From VXYL01 sp965199875 (GTDB lineage Bacteria > Pseudomonadota > Gammaproteobacteria > Pseudomonadales > Azotimanducaceae), in the NCBI GenBank assembly GCA_965199875.1, contig OZ241346.1:868001-932000 (forward strand): a stretch of 64,000 nt of DNA, written 5' to 3'. A model generated the notes under the pieces. It made no database searches and had not been told where the DNA came from. It saw only the letters and a program-made list of their open reading frames with translations. Both the position numbers and the translations under genes were made by a program. Shown piece by piece: positions 31,042-39,457 of this stretch; position 1 is the first letter of the stretch, and every line of letters starts with the position of its first letter.

Positions 31042-33849
31042 GGTGATATGGCCGGTGGGCAGGCCCAGTAGACTCATCGCCTCGACATCCGCGGGTGCGG
31101 ACACCCGCAGCCGCCACTTGCCGGCGCCGTCGCCCAGCGCGCCGGAAAGGCCAGCGGTGCTGCCGGTCTCCATTTCCCACGCCATGTAGTCTCTTGCCGA
31201 TCTTGCCGGCACGCTCACGCGCACGGCCTCCCCCGGCGAGTTGCCGGCGTCGTCGGTGCCCGCGATGGTCACATCCGCCGCCGTCCCGCCCCAGTTCACC
31301 AGACGCAGCCGGCTGGCCTGCGCGCGGTTGCTGCCCGGATTGAAGAACGGAATCCACAGGCTGCCGTCCTCATCCCGCGGCGCCGTGTCGTGCAGGCTGG
31401 TGACGAAGCCGTCCGCGGTGCGGGCATACGCCAGCACCTCGAAGCGCCGATCCGCGCTTACTTCCAAGTGCCAGTCGCCGATTCCCGCCCCGATGCCGGG
31501 CAGACCCTTGGCGGCGTTGCCGGACTCAAGATCGTTGGAGTTCAAGTGCAGCGCCCTGCCGCCCCTCAGCGTCAGCACGGCCGGTTCGCGTTCACCGCCC
31601 GCCTCGTCGATGGCGCGCAGCGTGACCGCCGTGGTTCCCGAAGACAGGTTGACGATGCGCAGGAAGCCGTGGATGTCGCTGGATGCCGCGAGGAAAAGCG
31701 GCACCCGGTAGCGTCCGCCGTGTTCCCACGAGTAATAGTCCGGGTGCCGGCGGGACACGGCGGTGCGTGTGGAGATGTTCGCCAGATGTCCGGTGGGGCT
31801 TTGCAGCAGGCTCATCACCCGCTGGCCTGGCGCGAACACCTCCAGCCGCCATTTGCCCGTACCGTCGCCGATGCCGTCGAAGTCTACATCGTCTTTGCCG
31901 GAGTCCTGTCCCGACTCGAGTTGCGCCGCTGTCAAGACCAGCGTTCGACGTGCCGGCGCGGGAACGCTTGTGGCCAGACGCGAGCCTGTGTCGTCCCGAG
32001 CCGTAACCGATGCCCGCCTGTCCCAATCCGTTGGGTTCGTCAGACGCAGCCTGCTCACCTGGCGCCGGTTGCTGCCCGGGTTGAAGGTCGGCACCCCACT
32101 GTGTCCGGGAAAGGTCTCAGGCGCCAAGTCGTGCAGGCTGGTGACGAAACCGTCCGGCGTCCGGGCGTAGCCAAGAACCTCGATGTCCAAATCCGAGCGC
32201 AAAACCAGCCGCCAGTCTCCGACCGCCTCGCCGACGCCGTGCAGCCCCTTGGCCAAGCTACCTTGCTCCAAGTCTGCGGCGTTGAAGTGCAGCGCTTGGC
32301 CGGCGTTGATGGCCATGGACACCGGGCCCCGCCGCTCGCCCGTCTCGTCAACCGCTTCGATGCTCACGCTGCCCGTCCTGTCCGAGTGATTAATCACCCG
32401 GACGAAGCCTACGACGGAAGACCCCCGCCCCGCAGACGGAAAGAGCGGCACGCGATGCCCGTCGTCGAACACGACGGCCACGCCGGATTCGCGCAGTGTC
32501 CGAACGTGATCGGCCTGCCCCTCGCTTAGCGGGTTGCCTCGCAAGTCCACGTAGTTGTCGATGCCCGACAGCCCGATCTCGAGAAGTGGCGAGATGTCGG
32601 CGACCGCGTTGCGGTTCAGAAGAAGCCACGTCAGCGAGGTCAGCCCCGACAGCGGCGAAACGTCCGATATCGCGTTGTACGACAGATCCAGGATCGTCAG
32701 CGACGTCAGCCCCGACAGCGCCGAGACTTCCTCTATCGGGTTGCCGGACAGCCAGAGCGCGGTCAGCGAGGCCAGCCCGACAAGTGGCGACACGTCCGAT
32801 AGCCCCGTGTCGCTCAGCGAGAGCGTCGTCAGCGAGGTCAGTCCCGACAGCGCCGAGACTTCCTCTATCGGATTGCTTTGCAGCCGAAGCGTCGTCAGCG
32901 AGGTCAGTCCCGACAGCGCCGACACGTCCGATACCGTGTTGCTGGACAGCCAGAGCCACGTCAGCGAGGTCAGTCCCGACAGCGCCGAGACGTCCGATAT
33001 CGCGTTGTACGACAGATCCAGGATCGTCAGCGAGGTCAGCCTCGACAGCGCCAAGTTCGATATCCCGTTTCTGGACAGATCGAGGTACCCCAGCGAGGTC
33101 AGTCCCGACAGCGCCGAGACGTCCGATATCGCGTTGTACGACAAATCCAGGAGCGTCAGCGCGGTCAGACCCGACAGCGACGAAACGTCCGATATCGTGT
33201 TGCTGGACAGCCAGAGCGACGTCAGCGCGGTCAGTCCCGACAGCGAGACGTCCGACATCCCGTTGTTCGATAGATTGAGCCACGTCAGCGAGGTCAGACC
33301 CGCCAACGCCGACACGTCCTCTATCGCGTTGTCGTCCAGATGGAGCAACGTCAGCGCGGTCAGACCCGACAGCGGCGATACGTCCGATATCGCGTTGCCG
33401 GACAGATCGAGCCTCGCCAGCGCGGTCAGATCCGACAGCGGCGATACGTCCGTTATTTCGTTGCTGGACAGATCGAGCGTCGTCAGCGAGGTCAGACCCG
33501 ACAGCGCCGAGATGTCCGTTATTGCGTTGCCGGACAGATCGAGCGTTGTCAGCGACGGCAGACCCGACAGCGGCGATACGTCTGCTATCGAGTTGGCCCG
33601 TAGATTGAGCGTCTTCAGAGACGTCAGACCTGACAGCGCCACGTCCGATATCCCGTTTCCGGACAGATCGAGGTACGTCAGCGAGGTCGGACCCGACAGC
33701 GAGACGTCCGACATCCCGTTGTTCGATAGATTGAGCCACGTCAGCGAGGTCAGACCCGCCAACGCCGACACGTCCTCTATCGCGTTGTCGTCCAGATGGA
33801 GCAACGTCAGCGCGGTCAGACCCGACAGCGACGAAACGTCCAATATCCC
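31006..33849 (-). CDS. FN3/LRR exported protein, C-terminal part after a frameshift
   Basis: Second half of a gene broken by a one-base deletion at about 33849. It begins mid-repeat (GILDVSSLSGLTALTLLHL) and carries about 20 leucine-rich repeats of 22 residues with the pattern LTSLTxLDLSxNxIxDVSxL. After the LRR cap come three copies of a beta-rich domain of about 110-190 residues, each with VRVINHSDRTGSV-like strands, DWRLV and VLGYARTPDGFVTSLHD. These resemble modules seen repeatedly in exported bacterial proteins and probably face outside. It is not an independent gene; no start with a ribosome site was found for this half. Confidence 0.75.
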   Translation of the reverse strand, partial: GILDVSSLSGLTALTLLHLDDNAIEDVSALAGLTSLTWLNLSNNGMSDVSLSGPTSLTYLDLSGNGISDVALSGLTSLKTLNLRANSIADVSPLSGLPSLTTLDLSGNAITDISALSGLTSLTTLDLSSNEITDVSPLSDLTALARLDLSGNAISDVSPLSGLTALTLLHLDDNAIEDVSALAGLTSLTWLNLSNNGMSDVSLSGLTALTSLWLSSNTISDVSSLSGLTALTLLDLSYNAISDVSALSGLTSLGYLDLSRNGISNLALSRLTSLTILDLSYNAISDVSALSGLTSLTWLWLSSNTVSDVSALSGLTSLTTLRLQSNPIEEVSALSGLTSLTTLSLSDTGLSDVSPLVGLASLTALWLSGNPIEEVSALSGLTSLTILDLSYNAISDVSPLSGLTSLTWLLLNRNAVADISPLLEIGLSGIDNYVDLRGNPLSEGQADHVRTLRESGVAVVFDDGHRVPLFPSAGRGSSVVGFVRVINHSDRTGSVSIEAVDETGERRGPVSMAINAGQALHFNAADLEQGSLAKGLHGVGEAVGDWRLVLRSDLDIEVLGYARTPDGFVTSLHDLAPETFPGHSGVPTFNPGSNRRQVSRLRLTNPTDWDRRASVTARDDTGSRLATSVPAPARRTLVLTAAQLESGQDSGKDDVDFDGIGDGTGKWRLEVFAPGQRVMSLLQSPTGHLANISTRTAVSRRHPDYYSWEHGGRYRVPLFLAASSDIHGFLRIVNLSSGTTAVTLRAIDEAGGEREPAVLTLRGGRALHLNSNDLESGNAAKGLPGIGAGIGDWHLEVSADRRFEVLAYARTADGFVTSLHDTAPRDEDGSLWIPFFNPGSNRAQASRLRLVNWGGTAADVTIAGTDDAGNSPGEAVRVSVPARSARDYMAWEMETGSTAGLSGALGDGAGKWRLRVSAPADVEAMSLLGLPTGHITNLSTTPRHPRE

Positions 33850-35255
33850 TTGCCGGACAGATGGAGCGTCGTCAGCGAGGTCAGACCCGACAGCGGCGAG
33901 AAGTCCGTTATTGCGTTGCTCGACAGATGGAGCGTCGTCAGCGCGGTCAGACCCGACAGCGACGAAACGTCCAATATCCCGTTGCCGGACAGATGGAGCG
34001 TCGTCAGCGCGGTCAGACCCGATAGCGGCGAGAAGTCCGTTATTGCGTTGCTCGATAGATCGAGCGTCGTCAGCGCGGTCAGACCCGACAGCGACGAAAC
34101 GTCCGATATTCCATTGCCGGACAGATGGAGCGTCGTCAGCGAGGTCAGCGTCGCCAACGGCGACACGTCCTCTATCGCGTTGCCGGACAGCCCGAGCGAC
34201 GTCAGCGAGGCCAGCCCCGCTAGCGACGAAACGTCCGATGTCCCGTTGTTCGATAGAGTGAGCGACCTCAGCGAGGTCAGACCCGACAGCGACGAAACGT
34301 CCGACATCTCGTTGTTCGATAGATTGAGCGACCTCAGCGAGTTCAGTCCCGACAGCGCCGACACGTCCGATATCGCGTTGTACGACAGATCCAGGGTCGT
34401 TAGCGAGGTCAACCCCGACAGCGCCGGGTCCGTTATTGCGTTGCTCGACAGATCGAGCGTCGTCAGCGCGGTCAGACCCGACAGCGGCGATACGTCCGTT
34501 ATTGCGTTGCTCGACAGATCGAGCGACCTCAGCGAGGTCAGACCCGACAGCGGCGATACGTCCGATATCGCGTTGTGCCACAGATTCAGCGACCTCAGCG
34601 AGGTCAGACCCGATAGCGCCGAAACGTCCGATATCGCGTTGCCGGGCAGATAGAGCGTCGCGAGGTTTATCGCATACTCCAAGCCGGCAAGGTCGATGAT
34701 CCCCCCCGGCCGAAGCGACAATCCTGCCAGTTTCGCCAAGTCGCCCTGCGTGATTGGCGCACTACTGGTCAGTCCCAACGTTCGCTCGATGCGCTGGCGC
34801 AACTTCGCGTCCGGCACTTCGACTGCGGACGACGGTGCCGTGGCCAATCTGGTCGACGCGCTCGCTGCCTCCCCAGCGCCGTCCTCGTCCACCGCCCGCA
34901 CCTCGAAGACGTGCCGCGATCCGTTGGCAAGGCTGGACACCGTGTATTCCACGGTGTCCGAGCCGCTGCCCGGTACCCTCGCCCAAGCGTTGAACTCCGG
35001 CGCTTCGCCAGCGCCGAAGCGGACCTCGTAGCGCACGATGTTCGAGTTGGAGGGGTCTTCCCACGTTAGGACGGCCTGTTCGTCGCCCGCGGTCGCGAAG
35101 AGGCTACCGGGTGCTGCCGGATGCGCGTTCGCGGCGAGCGGAACCAACACTGCACAGAAGGAAAGCAGACATGCCGAGCGCCTGCGGCTCAACGGTATTA
35201 ACGCAAACATCGTGAGGAAGGTCCGCACTCCAGGCACCTGGCTGGCATCGATCAT
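33816..35255 (-). CDS. FN3/LRR exported protein, N-terminal part up to a frameshift
   Basis: First half of the split gene. A signal peptide (LSRRRSACLLSFCAVLVPLA then ANA) is followed by a fibronectin type III domain at about 46-140 (PGSLFATAGDEQAVLTWEDP, EYTVSSLANGSRHVFEVRAV). An N-cap DAKLRQRIERTLGL and some 12 SDS22/internalin-type LRRs follow. The frame then runs into GKGYWTF and stops. ATG at 35255 is chosen for its AGGGA site; ATGs at 35276 and 35210 are alternatives. If repaired the protein would be about 1,410 residues. A surface adhesion or binding role is inferred only. Confidence 0.8.
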   Translation of the reverse strand: MIDASQVPGVRTFLTMFALIPLSRRRSACLLSFCAVLVPLAANAHPAAPGSLFATAGDEQAVLTWEDPSNSNIVRYEVRFGAGEAPEFNAWARVPGSGSDTVEYTVSSLANGSRHVFEVRAVDEDGAGEAASASTRLATAPSSAVEVPDAKLRQRIERTLGLTSSAPITQGDLAKLAGLSLRPGGIIDLAGLEYAINLATLYLPGNAISDVSALSGLTSLRSLNLWHNAISDVSPLSGLTSLRSLDLSSNAITDVSPLSGLTALTTLDLSSNAITDPALSGLTSLTTLDLSYNAISDVSALSGLNSLRSLNLSNNEMSDVSSLSGLTSLRSLTLSNNGTSDVSSLAGLASLTSLGLSGNAIEDVSPLATLTSLTTLHLSGNGISDVSSLSGLTALTTLDLSSNAITDFSPLSGLTALTTLHLSGNGILDVSSLSGLTALTTLHLSSNAITDFSPLSGLTSLTTLHLSGKGYWTFRRCRV

Positions 35256-35889
35256 CGAGAGTCCCTGAGACCTCAAGAGTGCTTACGCTACCACCAAAGC
35301 CCAGCGAACGCATCGCAGTGCGAACACCGGAACACTGGGTGCGCCACGTTCTGGTGCGCCAACCGTCCAACCCGCGCCGGTGCCTGCCAGAGCCACCCCG
35401 CGACCAGCGGCGGCTTCGGGTCGGCGTCCTCGGCCGGGCGCTGTCGGTCGCCGTCGCACCGAACTCCCGCCCCGTTCCGGCATACCGGTTTTGGGTGGTT
35501 CCGTTCCGCCGTATGCTACTGCCACCCCCTACCGAGCCTTCGACGGCTGGCCACCCTCCCCGTGCCGGCGTCCCGCCCAGCATCAACGCGCCTGTGTCGC
35601 CGGACTGCGGTGCGTCATCTCCACTGGCCTCGACCAGCGCGGGGCTGGGCGATCCACGCCACGATCTTCGCCGCCGCTTCGCGCCCTGTTCGGTACTGCC
35701 GCTGACCGACGAAGTGTCTGGTGGAACTCATCGCCCGCGTGCCGCGGCAACAACAGCACCGCCTCAAGGCATTGCACACCACGGGGCGTTGGACTCAAGG
35801 ACAAGTAGTGCCGTTGCATCGGTAATCGCAACATGCTAAGTTTACACTCACACGGTGGGGGGACCCCTCCGCACCGGTCCAAACCACTT
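35256..35889. other. Upstream region of the LRR gene; no gene recognised
   Basis: About 630 bases of GC-rich sequence with only short shadow ORFs on both strands. It must hold the LRR gene promoter, but no clear -35/-10 pair was seen. The last nine bases are the left target duplication of IS4 copy B. Confidence 0.4.
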
Positions 35890-37160
35890 CATTGCTGTCC
35901 CATTAACTCCACGCGAACTTCATCTCGGTTTGCGGACAGGTCGGCGGGTCCTGAGTGTTGTTTCCGAGCAGGTCGTCGAGGGAGCGCCGCTCGAACAGGC
36001 TGAGCTGCAGAAGGCGCAGGATTCCGACGAGCTTCCAGCCTCCGCGGCTGAGGAACTTCACGTAGCACACCAGCAGGTACATGCACACGGCGATCCACAG
36101 CTGCGTCAGCACGGCGTTGCGCGACGTGCCCACGAAGCTCTTCACCTTCAGGTTCTGCTTGATCCACTTGAAGAACAGCTCCACCTGCCAGCGCGCCTTG
36201 TAGATGTCCGCGATGGTCTTCGCCGACAGCTCGAAGTTCGTCGTCAGGAAGACGCAGTGCTTCCCCGTCGCGGGGTCGCGGTAGCCGATCCGGCGCAGCC
36301 GGTGCGGGCACCGCTTGCGGCCCCGCGCGCTGGTGAGCTCGATCGTCTGGTCGGACGTGACGCCCAGCCGCTCGTTGACTTCCCGCCGCTCCACGACGCG
36401 GTGCTTGATCCGCCTCTTGAGCCGCGTCACCAGGAAAACACCTTGCAGAATCAACGAGTTGATCCAATGGAAGTCCATGTACGCCCGGTCCGCCGCGACG
36501 ATGCTCCCCTTCGGCAGGCGCAGCGCCCGCGCCGCCTCGATGTCCGACGTCCTGGCGTCCGTCACCGTCATGAACGCCGGCAGGTGACCCGCGTGGTCCA
36601 GCGCCACGTGCGCCTTCACCCCGCCCTTCGTCCGCCGGAACTTCGCCCACGGAAACACCGACAGGCACAGATCGACCACCGTCGAGTCCAGCGAGTACAG
36701 CGGGTTCTTGAACCGGAACCCGTGCCCCGGCGACATCGGCCGGCAGCGCCCCAGCAGCACGCCGAACAGCTCCCGGTACAACTGCCACGGCTTCTCCGCG
36801 TTCACCCGCGCCAGCGACGACCGCGACACCTCGCCCACCCCCAGGTGGTACAGCTTGCGCGACTGCGCCGACAGGTTCGACACGATGTCCCGAAGGCTGC
36901 AGCGCCCCGTCAGCTGCGCCGCCCCCATCGCCACGAACTGGCCCCACCGCGTCAGCTTGCGCGACATCCGCCCCGTCTTGTGCTTCTCCGCCAGCTTGTC
37001 GAATTCATGTCTCGGCAACAGCTTGAGCAACTGCCCGAATATCGTGCTATTGTGCGCCACGGCTTGGATCTCCTGTGTTTCGATTGGTTTTCTCGAACGC
37101 AATCATACCGCACTGGACGATCCAAGCCTCCTAATTCTCCAAGTTAATGGGACAGCAGTG
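35890..37160 (-). mobile_element. IS4-family insertion sequence, copy B (1,271 bp, complete)
   Basis: Same ends and length as copy A. The perfect 9-bp direct repeat AAACCACTT flanks it at 35881-35889 and 37161-37169, different from the repeat of copy A, so each copy arrived by its own insertion. Transposase intact. The near-identity of the two copies points to recent transposition. Confidence 0.95.
35903..37102 (-). CDS. IS4-family transposase, copy B
   Basis: 399 residues, identical to copy A except for Ala instead of Asp in the IQ(A/D)VAHN stretch near residue 14. The DDE residues and YREK signature are intact, so it is predicted to be active and could mobilise both copies. Confidence 0.95.
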   Translation of the reverse strand: MRSRKPIETQEIQAVAHNSTIFGQLLKLLPRHEFDKLAEKHKTGRMSRKLTRWGQFVAMGAAQLTGRCSLRDIVSNLSAQSRKLYHLGVGEVSRSSLARVNAEKPWQLYRELFGVLLGRCRPMSPGHGFRFKNPLYSLDSTVVDLCLSVFPWAKFRRTKGGVKAHVALDHAGHLPAFMTVTDARTSDIEAARALRLPKGSIVAADRAYMDFHWINSLILQGVFLVTRLKRRIKHRVVERREVNERLGVTSDQTIELTSARGRKRCPHRLRRIGYRDPATGKHCVFLTTNFELSAKTIADIYKARWQVELFFKWIKQNLKVKSFVGTSRNAVLTQLWIAVCMYLLVCYVKFLSRGGWKLVGILRLLQLSLFERRSLDDLLGNNTQDPPTCPQTEMKFAWS

Positions 37161-37192
37161 AAACCACTTCTTCATTTAGGAGTTAAGCAAAG

Positions 37193-37405
37193 ATGAAAGC
37201 AAAAGGACGTCGATCCAAAGTCCAACAAAACCAAGCAGGTAACGGTGTCAGGAGAATGAAACCAAGAGGTTATTCTCTGCAGTCTTATCTAAGCCGTTTT
37301 TCCAAAAGGCGATTTTTCAAGAAAGCCAGACGAATCTGGAAAGTCAAGGCGATAGTACAATTCACAGGAATCAGTATTCAATTCAAGTTTCACCACAAAA
37401 GCTAA
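37193..37405 (+). CDS. Small, very basic protein (70 residues), unknown function
   Basis: ATG preceded by TTTAGGAGTTAAGCAAAG. The product is rich in Lys and Arg, for example MKAKGRRSKVQQ, MKPRGYSLQSYLSRFSKRRF and FKKARRIWKVKA, which suggests nucleic-acid binding if it is made. A frame-broken relative sits at about 28,900-29,075. A hairpin starts ten bases after the stop. Sequence is AT-rich, unlike the chromosome. No family recognised; it could also be a structured non-coding module. Confidence 0.45.
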   Translation: MKAKGRRSKVQQNQAGNGVRRMKPRGYSLQSYLSRFSKRRFFKKARRIWKVKAIVQFTGISIQFKFHHKS

Positions 37406-37414
37406 GAAGGTTTT

Positions 37415-37455
37415 GGTGGTTCAGCTTTATCGCACAAGTGGCAAGCGGAACCACC
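37415..37455. other. Inverted repeat related to the hairpin at 29,075
   Basis: GGTGGTTCAGCTT (37415-37427) pairs with AAGCGGAACCACC (37443-37455) with one mismatch and a 15-base loop. It shares the GTGGTTC/GAACCAC arms with the hairpin at 29075-29114 and follows a homologous small frame. Confidence 0.65.
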
Positions 37456-37819
37456 AGCTAAATTAGCGCCTTACAGCTAATTAAATTAGCGACCCGTCGT
37501 GGTACTACGCTCATTCCATTAGCCATCTTGGAATAGGAACTTGCGTGAATGGAAAACTAGTCGAACCTAGAGAGAGGAAAACACTGGAGGAAAACTTTTA
37601 GAACAAGAAAGTTAGGTGTCGTTCGCAAGCACGCACCTTAACCACCGAAGGGAAAGTAATTACGGCTTCTCAGGAACGCCATCTAATGGAAGGAATATGT
37701 GGCTTTCTTCTTGAAAACAATCTTGGCGAACTAAAGCCATTGAAGAAAAGGCAACGGAAGGTAACTGAAACTCTGAAGCAAACATTACGAATCGGCCATC
37801 ACCGGGGCCCGGTGCGAGG
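37456..37819. repeat. AT-rich segment with module fragments
   Basis: Contains direct repeats of TAAATTAGCG (about 37,458-37,500) and, at about 37,577-37,650, AAACACTGGAGGA and GTGTCGTTCGCAAGC, which match 28,683-28,780. A 57-codon frame at 37686-37859 (starting MEGICGFLLENNLGELKPL) runs into the antisense of higA and is doubtful. AT-rich sequence ends near 37,790, where the higA-associated repeat begins. Confidence 0.5.
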
Positions 37820-38071
37820 TCAAGCTGCTTGTCGGCGGCGTTCCTGGGCGAGGTCGTAGATGGCTTGCAGCCTCATCCAGGTGTCGGCGTCGCTCCATCC
37901 TAGGTGTTCCAGCGACAGCGCGATGGCAGGCGTTATCCGCTGCTTGCCGTTGAGTATCCGGGACAGGGTGGTGCGCGACAGGCCGAGCCGCTTGGCGCAC
38001 TCGGCCACCGTCCAGCCCATTGCCTCGATGTCGTAGCGGATGCCACCGCCCGGATGGGGTGGGTTGTTCAT
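37820..38071 (-). CDS. HigA-type XRE antitoxin/regulator, without a toxin gene beside it
   Basis: 83 residues, MNNPPHPGGGIRYDIEAMGW then TVAECAKRLGLSRTTLSRIL and NGKQRITPAIALSLEHLGWS: the HigA family layout with a clear helix-turn-helix at about 23-42. ATG has AGGAG upstream. In normal modules higB lies just before higA; here the upstream neighbour is moaE, so the toxin is missing. It may be an orphan repressor. The last codons and flank are repeated at 30634-30721. Confidence 0.85.
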   Translation of the reverse strand: MNNPPHPGGGIRYDIEAMGWTVAECAKRLGLSRTTLSRILNGKQRITPAIALSLEHLGWSDADTWMRLQAIYDLAQERRRQAA

Positions 38072-38146
38072 GTTGCTCCTACGTGGCACGGGCGCCACTG
38101 CCGGGTAAACACTCGTCGGCGCTGTCCAGGTGATCGCACGCTACCA

Positions 38147-38626
38147 CTAAAGAGTTCCTTCGGTGGCATAGGAACGGCGGCGTTCGCGATCGCCGTCGGT
38201 GGCGCGAATCCAAGCGTCGCCGGCTTGGCGGCGCTCCTTCTTCCAGAACACGGCGTCGGTCTTCAAGTAGTCCATGATGAACTCGCTGGCGGCGAAGGCG
38301 TCCGGGCGGTGGCTCGATGCGGCGAGCACCAGGACGATCTGATCCTGGGGCGCGAGGTCGCCGACGCGATGCACCACCAGCACGTCGAGCAGGCGCCAGC
38401 GGCGGGATGCCTCGGCGATGATGGCTTCGATGCTGGCTTCGGTCATGCCCGGGTAGTGTTCCAGGTACAGGCCCGTCACCTCGCCGCCCGCTTGCGCGGC
38501 TCGGTCGCGCACTAGGCCGCCGAAGGCAACCACGGCGCCGGCCGCGCCGGCGCAGCGTTGGCGGCAGGCGGCCCACTCCTGGCCGATGTCGAAGTCCGCG
38601 CTTTGGATGCGTACTTCGGAGTGCAT
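38147..38626 (-). CDS. moaE: molybdopterin synthase catalytic subunit MoaE
   Basis: Large subunit of molybdopterin synthase, which puts two sulfurs from MoaD onto precursor Z. 159 residues with GAVVAFGGLVRDRA, LYLEHYPGMTEASIEAI, VVHRVGDLAPQDQIVLV, and the active-site stretch FIMDYLKTDAVFWKKE. It follows moaD by 13 bases in a moaC-moaD-moaE unit on the minus strand. The cofactor is needed by the IorB-like enzyme encoded at 49,929. Confidence 0.95.
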   Translation of the reverse strand: MHSEVRIQSADFDIGQEWAACRQRCAGAAGAVVAFGGLVRDRAAQAGGEVTGLYLEHYPGMTEASIEAIIAEASRRWRLLDVLVVHRVGDLAPQDQIVLVLAASSHRPDAFAASEFIMDYLKTDAVFWKKERRQAGDAWIRATDGDRERRRSYATEGTL

Positions 38627-38639
38627 GGCGCAGCGCCCT

Positions 38640-38906
38640 TCAGCCTCCGGTTACCGGTGGCAGAAACGCCACCTCGTCGCCTTCCGCCAAGGTGGCGTTG
38701 TTCTGCACGATGGCCTGGTTGACGGCAACCTGCACGCCCTGGGCGTTCACCGCCTCGAGCTGGTCCGCGCTCAGCAGGTCGGCAAGCCGGGCGCGAACGC
38801 CGGCGATGGAAGCCGTCGGCAACGCCAGCTCGATGCGCTCCCGCTGCACCGCTTCGCGCAGGGAAGCGAAGAAGCGCACCGTCACCGTGGCTGCCACGCC
38901 GCCCAT
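38640..38906 (-). CDS. moaD: molybdopterin synthase sulfur carrier subunit MoaD
   Basis: 88-residue ubiquitin-fold protein whose C-terminal Gly-Gly (LPPVTGG) is thiocarboxylated. TVRFFASLREAV at the N-terminus and AEGDEVAFLPPV near the end are typical. The ATG at 38906 has a GGAG site and starts two bases after the moaC stop. Confidence 0.93.
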   Translation of the reverse strand: MGGVAATVTVRFFASLREAVQRERIELALPTASIAGVRARLADLLSADQLEAVNAQGVQVAVNQAIVQNNATLAEGDEVAFLPPVTGG

Positions 38907-38908
38907 GC

Positions 38909-39400
38909 TCACTCCGAGCAGGACGTCGAAGAACGCCGCCAGGTGCCCGAGGCGCCGCCGGTTTTCTCCAACAGCTGCACGTGGTCGATGCTCATGCCGC
39001 GATCCCGCGCCTTGCACATGTCGTAGATGGTCAGCGCGGCAACGCTCACCGCGGCCAGCGCTTCCATTTCCACGCCCGTTCTGCCGGCTACCTTGCAAAG
39101 GCTGCGGATGGCCAAGGCGCTGTCGCCCTCGGCGTGGAAGTCCACCGCCACCTTGGCGAGCGGCAGAGGATGGCAGAGGGGAATGAGATCGCTGGTGCGC
39201 TTGGCCGCCTGGATGCCGGCGATCCGCGCAACCGCGAGCACGTCGCCCTTGGCGGTGTCGCCGTCGAGGATGGCCCGCAGGGTGGCCGGCGCCATGCGCA
39301 CGACGCCCTGCGCGGTGGCTTGCCGGCTGGTCGTCGCCTTGGCCGAGACGTCCACCATGGACGCTTCGCCACGCTCGTTCAAATGCGACAGCTCCGCCAT
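38909..39400 (-). CDS. moaC: cyclic pyranopterin monophosphate synthase MoaC
   Basis: Works after MoaA to form cyclic pyranopterin. 163 residues with LSHLNERGEASMVDVSAKA, KTSDLIPLCHPLPL-like (RTSDLIPLCHPLPLAKV), GVEMEALAAVSVAALTIYDM and KARDRGMSIDHVQLLEKTGG. First gene of moaCDE; divergent from mnmA with a 57-base gap. moaA is not in the window. Confidence 0.95.
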   Translation of the reverse strand: MAELSHLNERGEASMVDVSAKATTSRQATAQGVVRMAPATLRAILDGDTAKGDVLAVARIAGIQAAKRTSDLIPLCHPLPLAKVAVDFHAEGDSALAIRSLCKVAGRTGVEMEALAAVSVAALTIYDMCKARDRGMSIDHVQLLEKTGGASGTWRRSSTSCSE

Positions 39401-39457
39401 CGGCGCAGCATAGCACGGTATGATCGCCGCCCTTAGGGCAGGCTGCGGAACGGCAAG

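Noticed and set aside
33850..34581. Upstream extension of the C-terminal LRR frame, starting at 34,581
   Set aside because: Translates as Arg/Asp/Gly-rich shadow of the N-terminal LRR frame; the real continuation is through the frameshift at 33,849.
32640..34640. Regular short repeats at about 66-base spacing, first seen as a possible CRISPR or tandem array
   Set aside because: The period equals 22 codons and translates on the minus strand as leucine-rich repeats; the plus-strand Asp/Ser/Arg-rich frames here are shadows.
37686..37859. 57-codon plus-strand frame starting MEGICGFLLENN
   Set aside because: It crosses the junction into antisense of higA, so only the first 36 codons could be original; no ribosome site seen.
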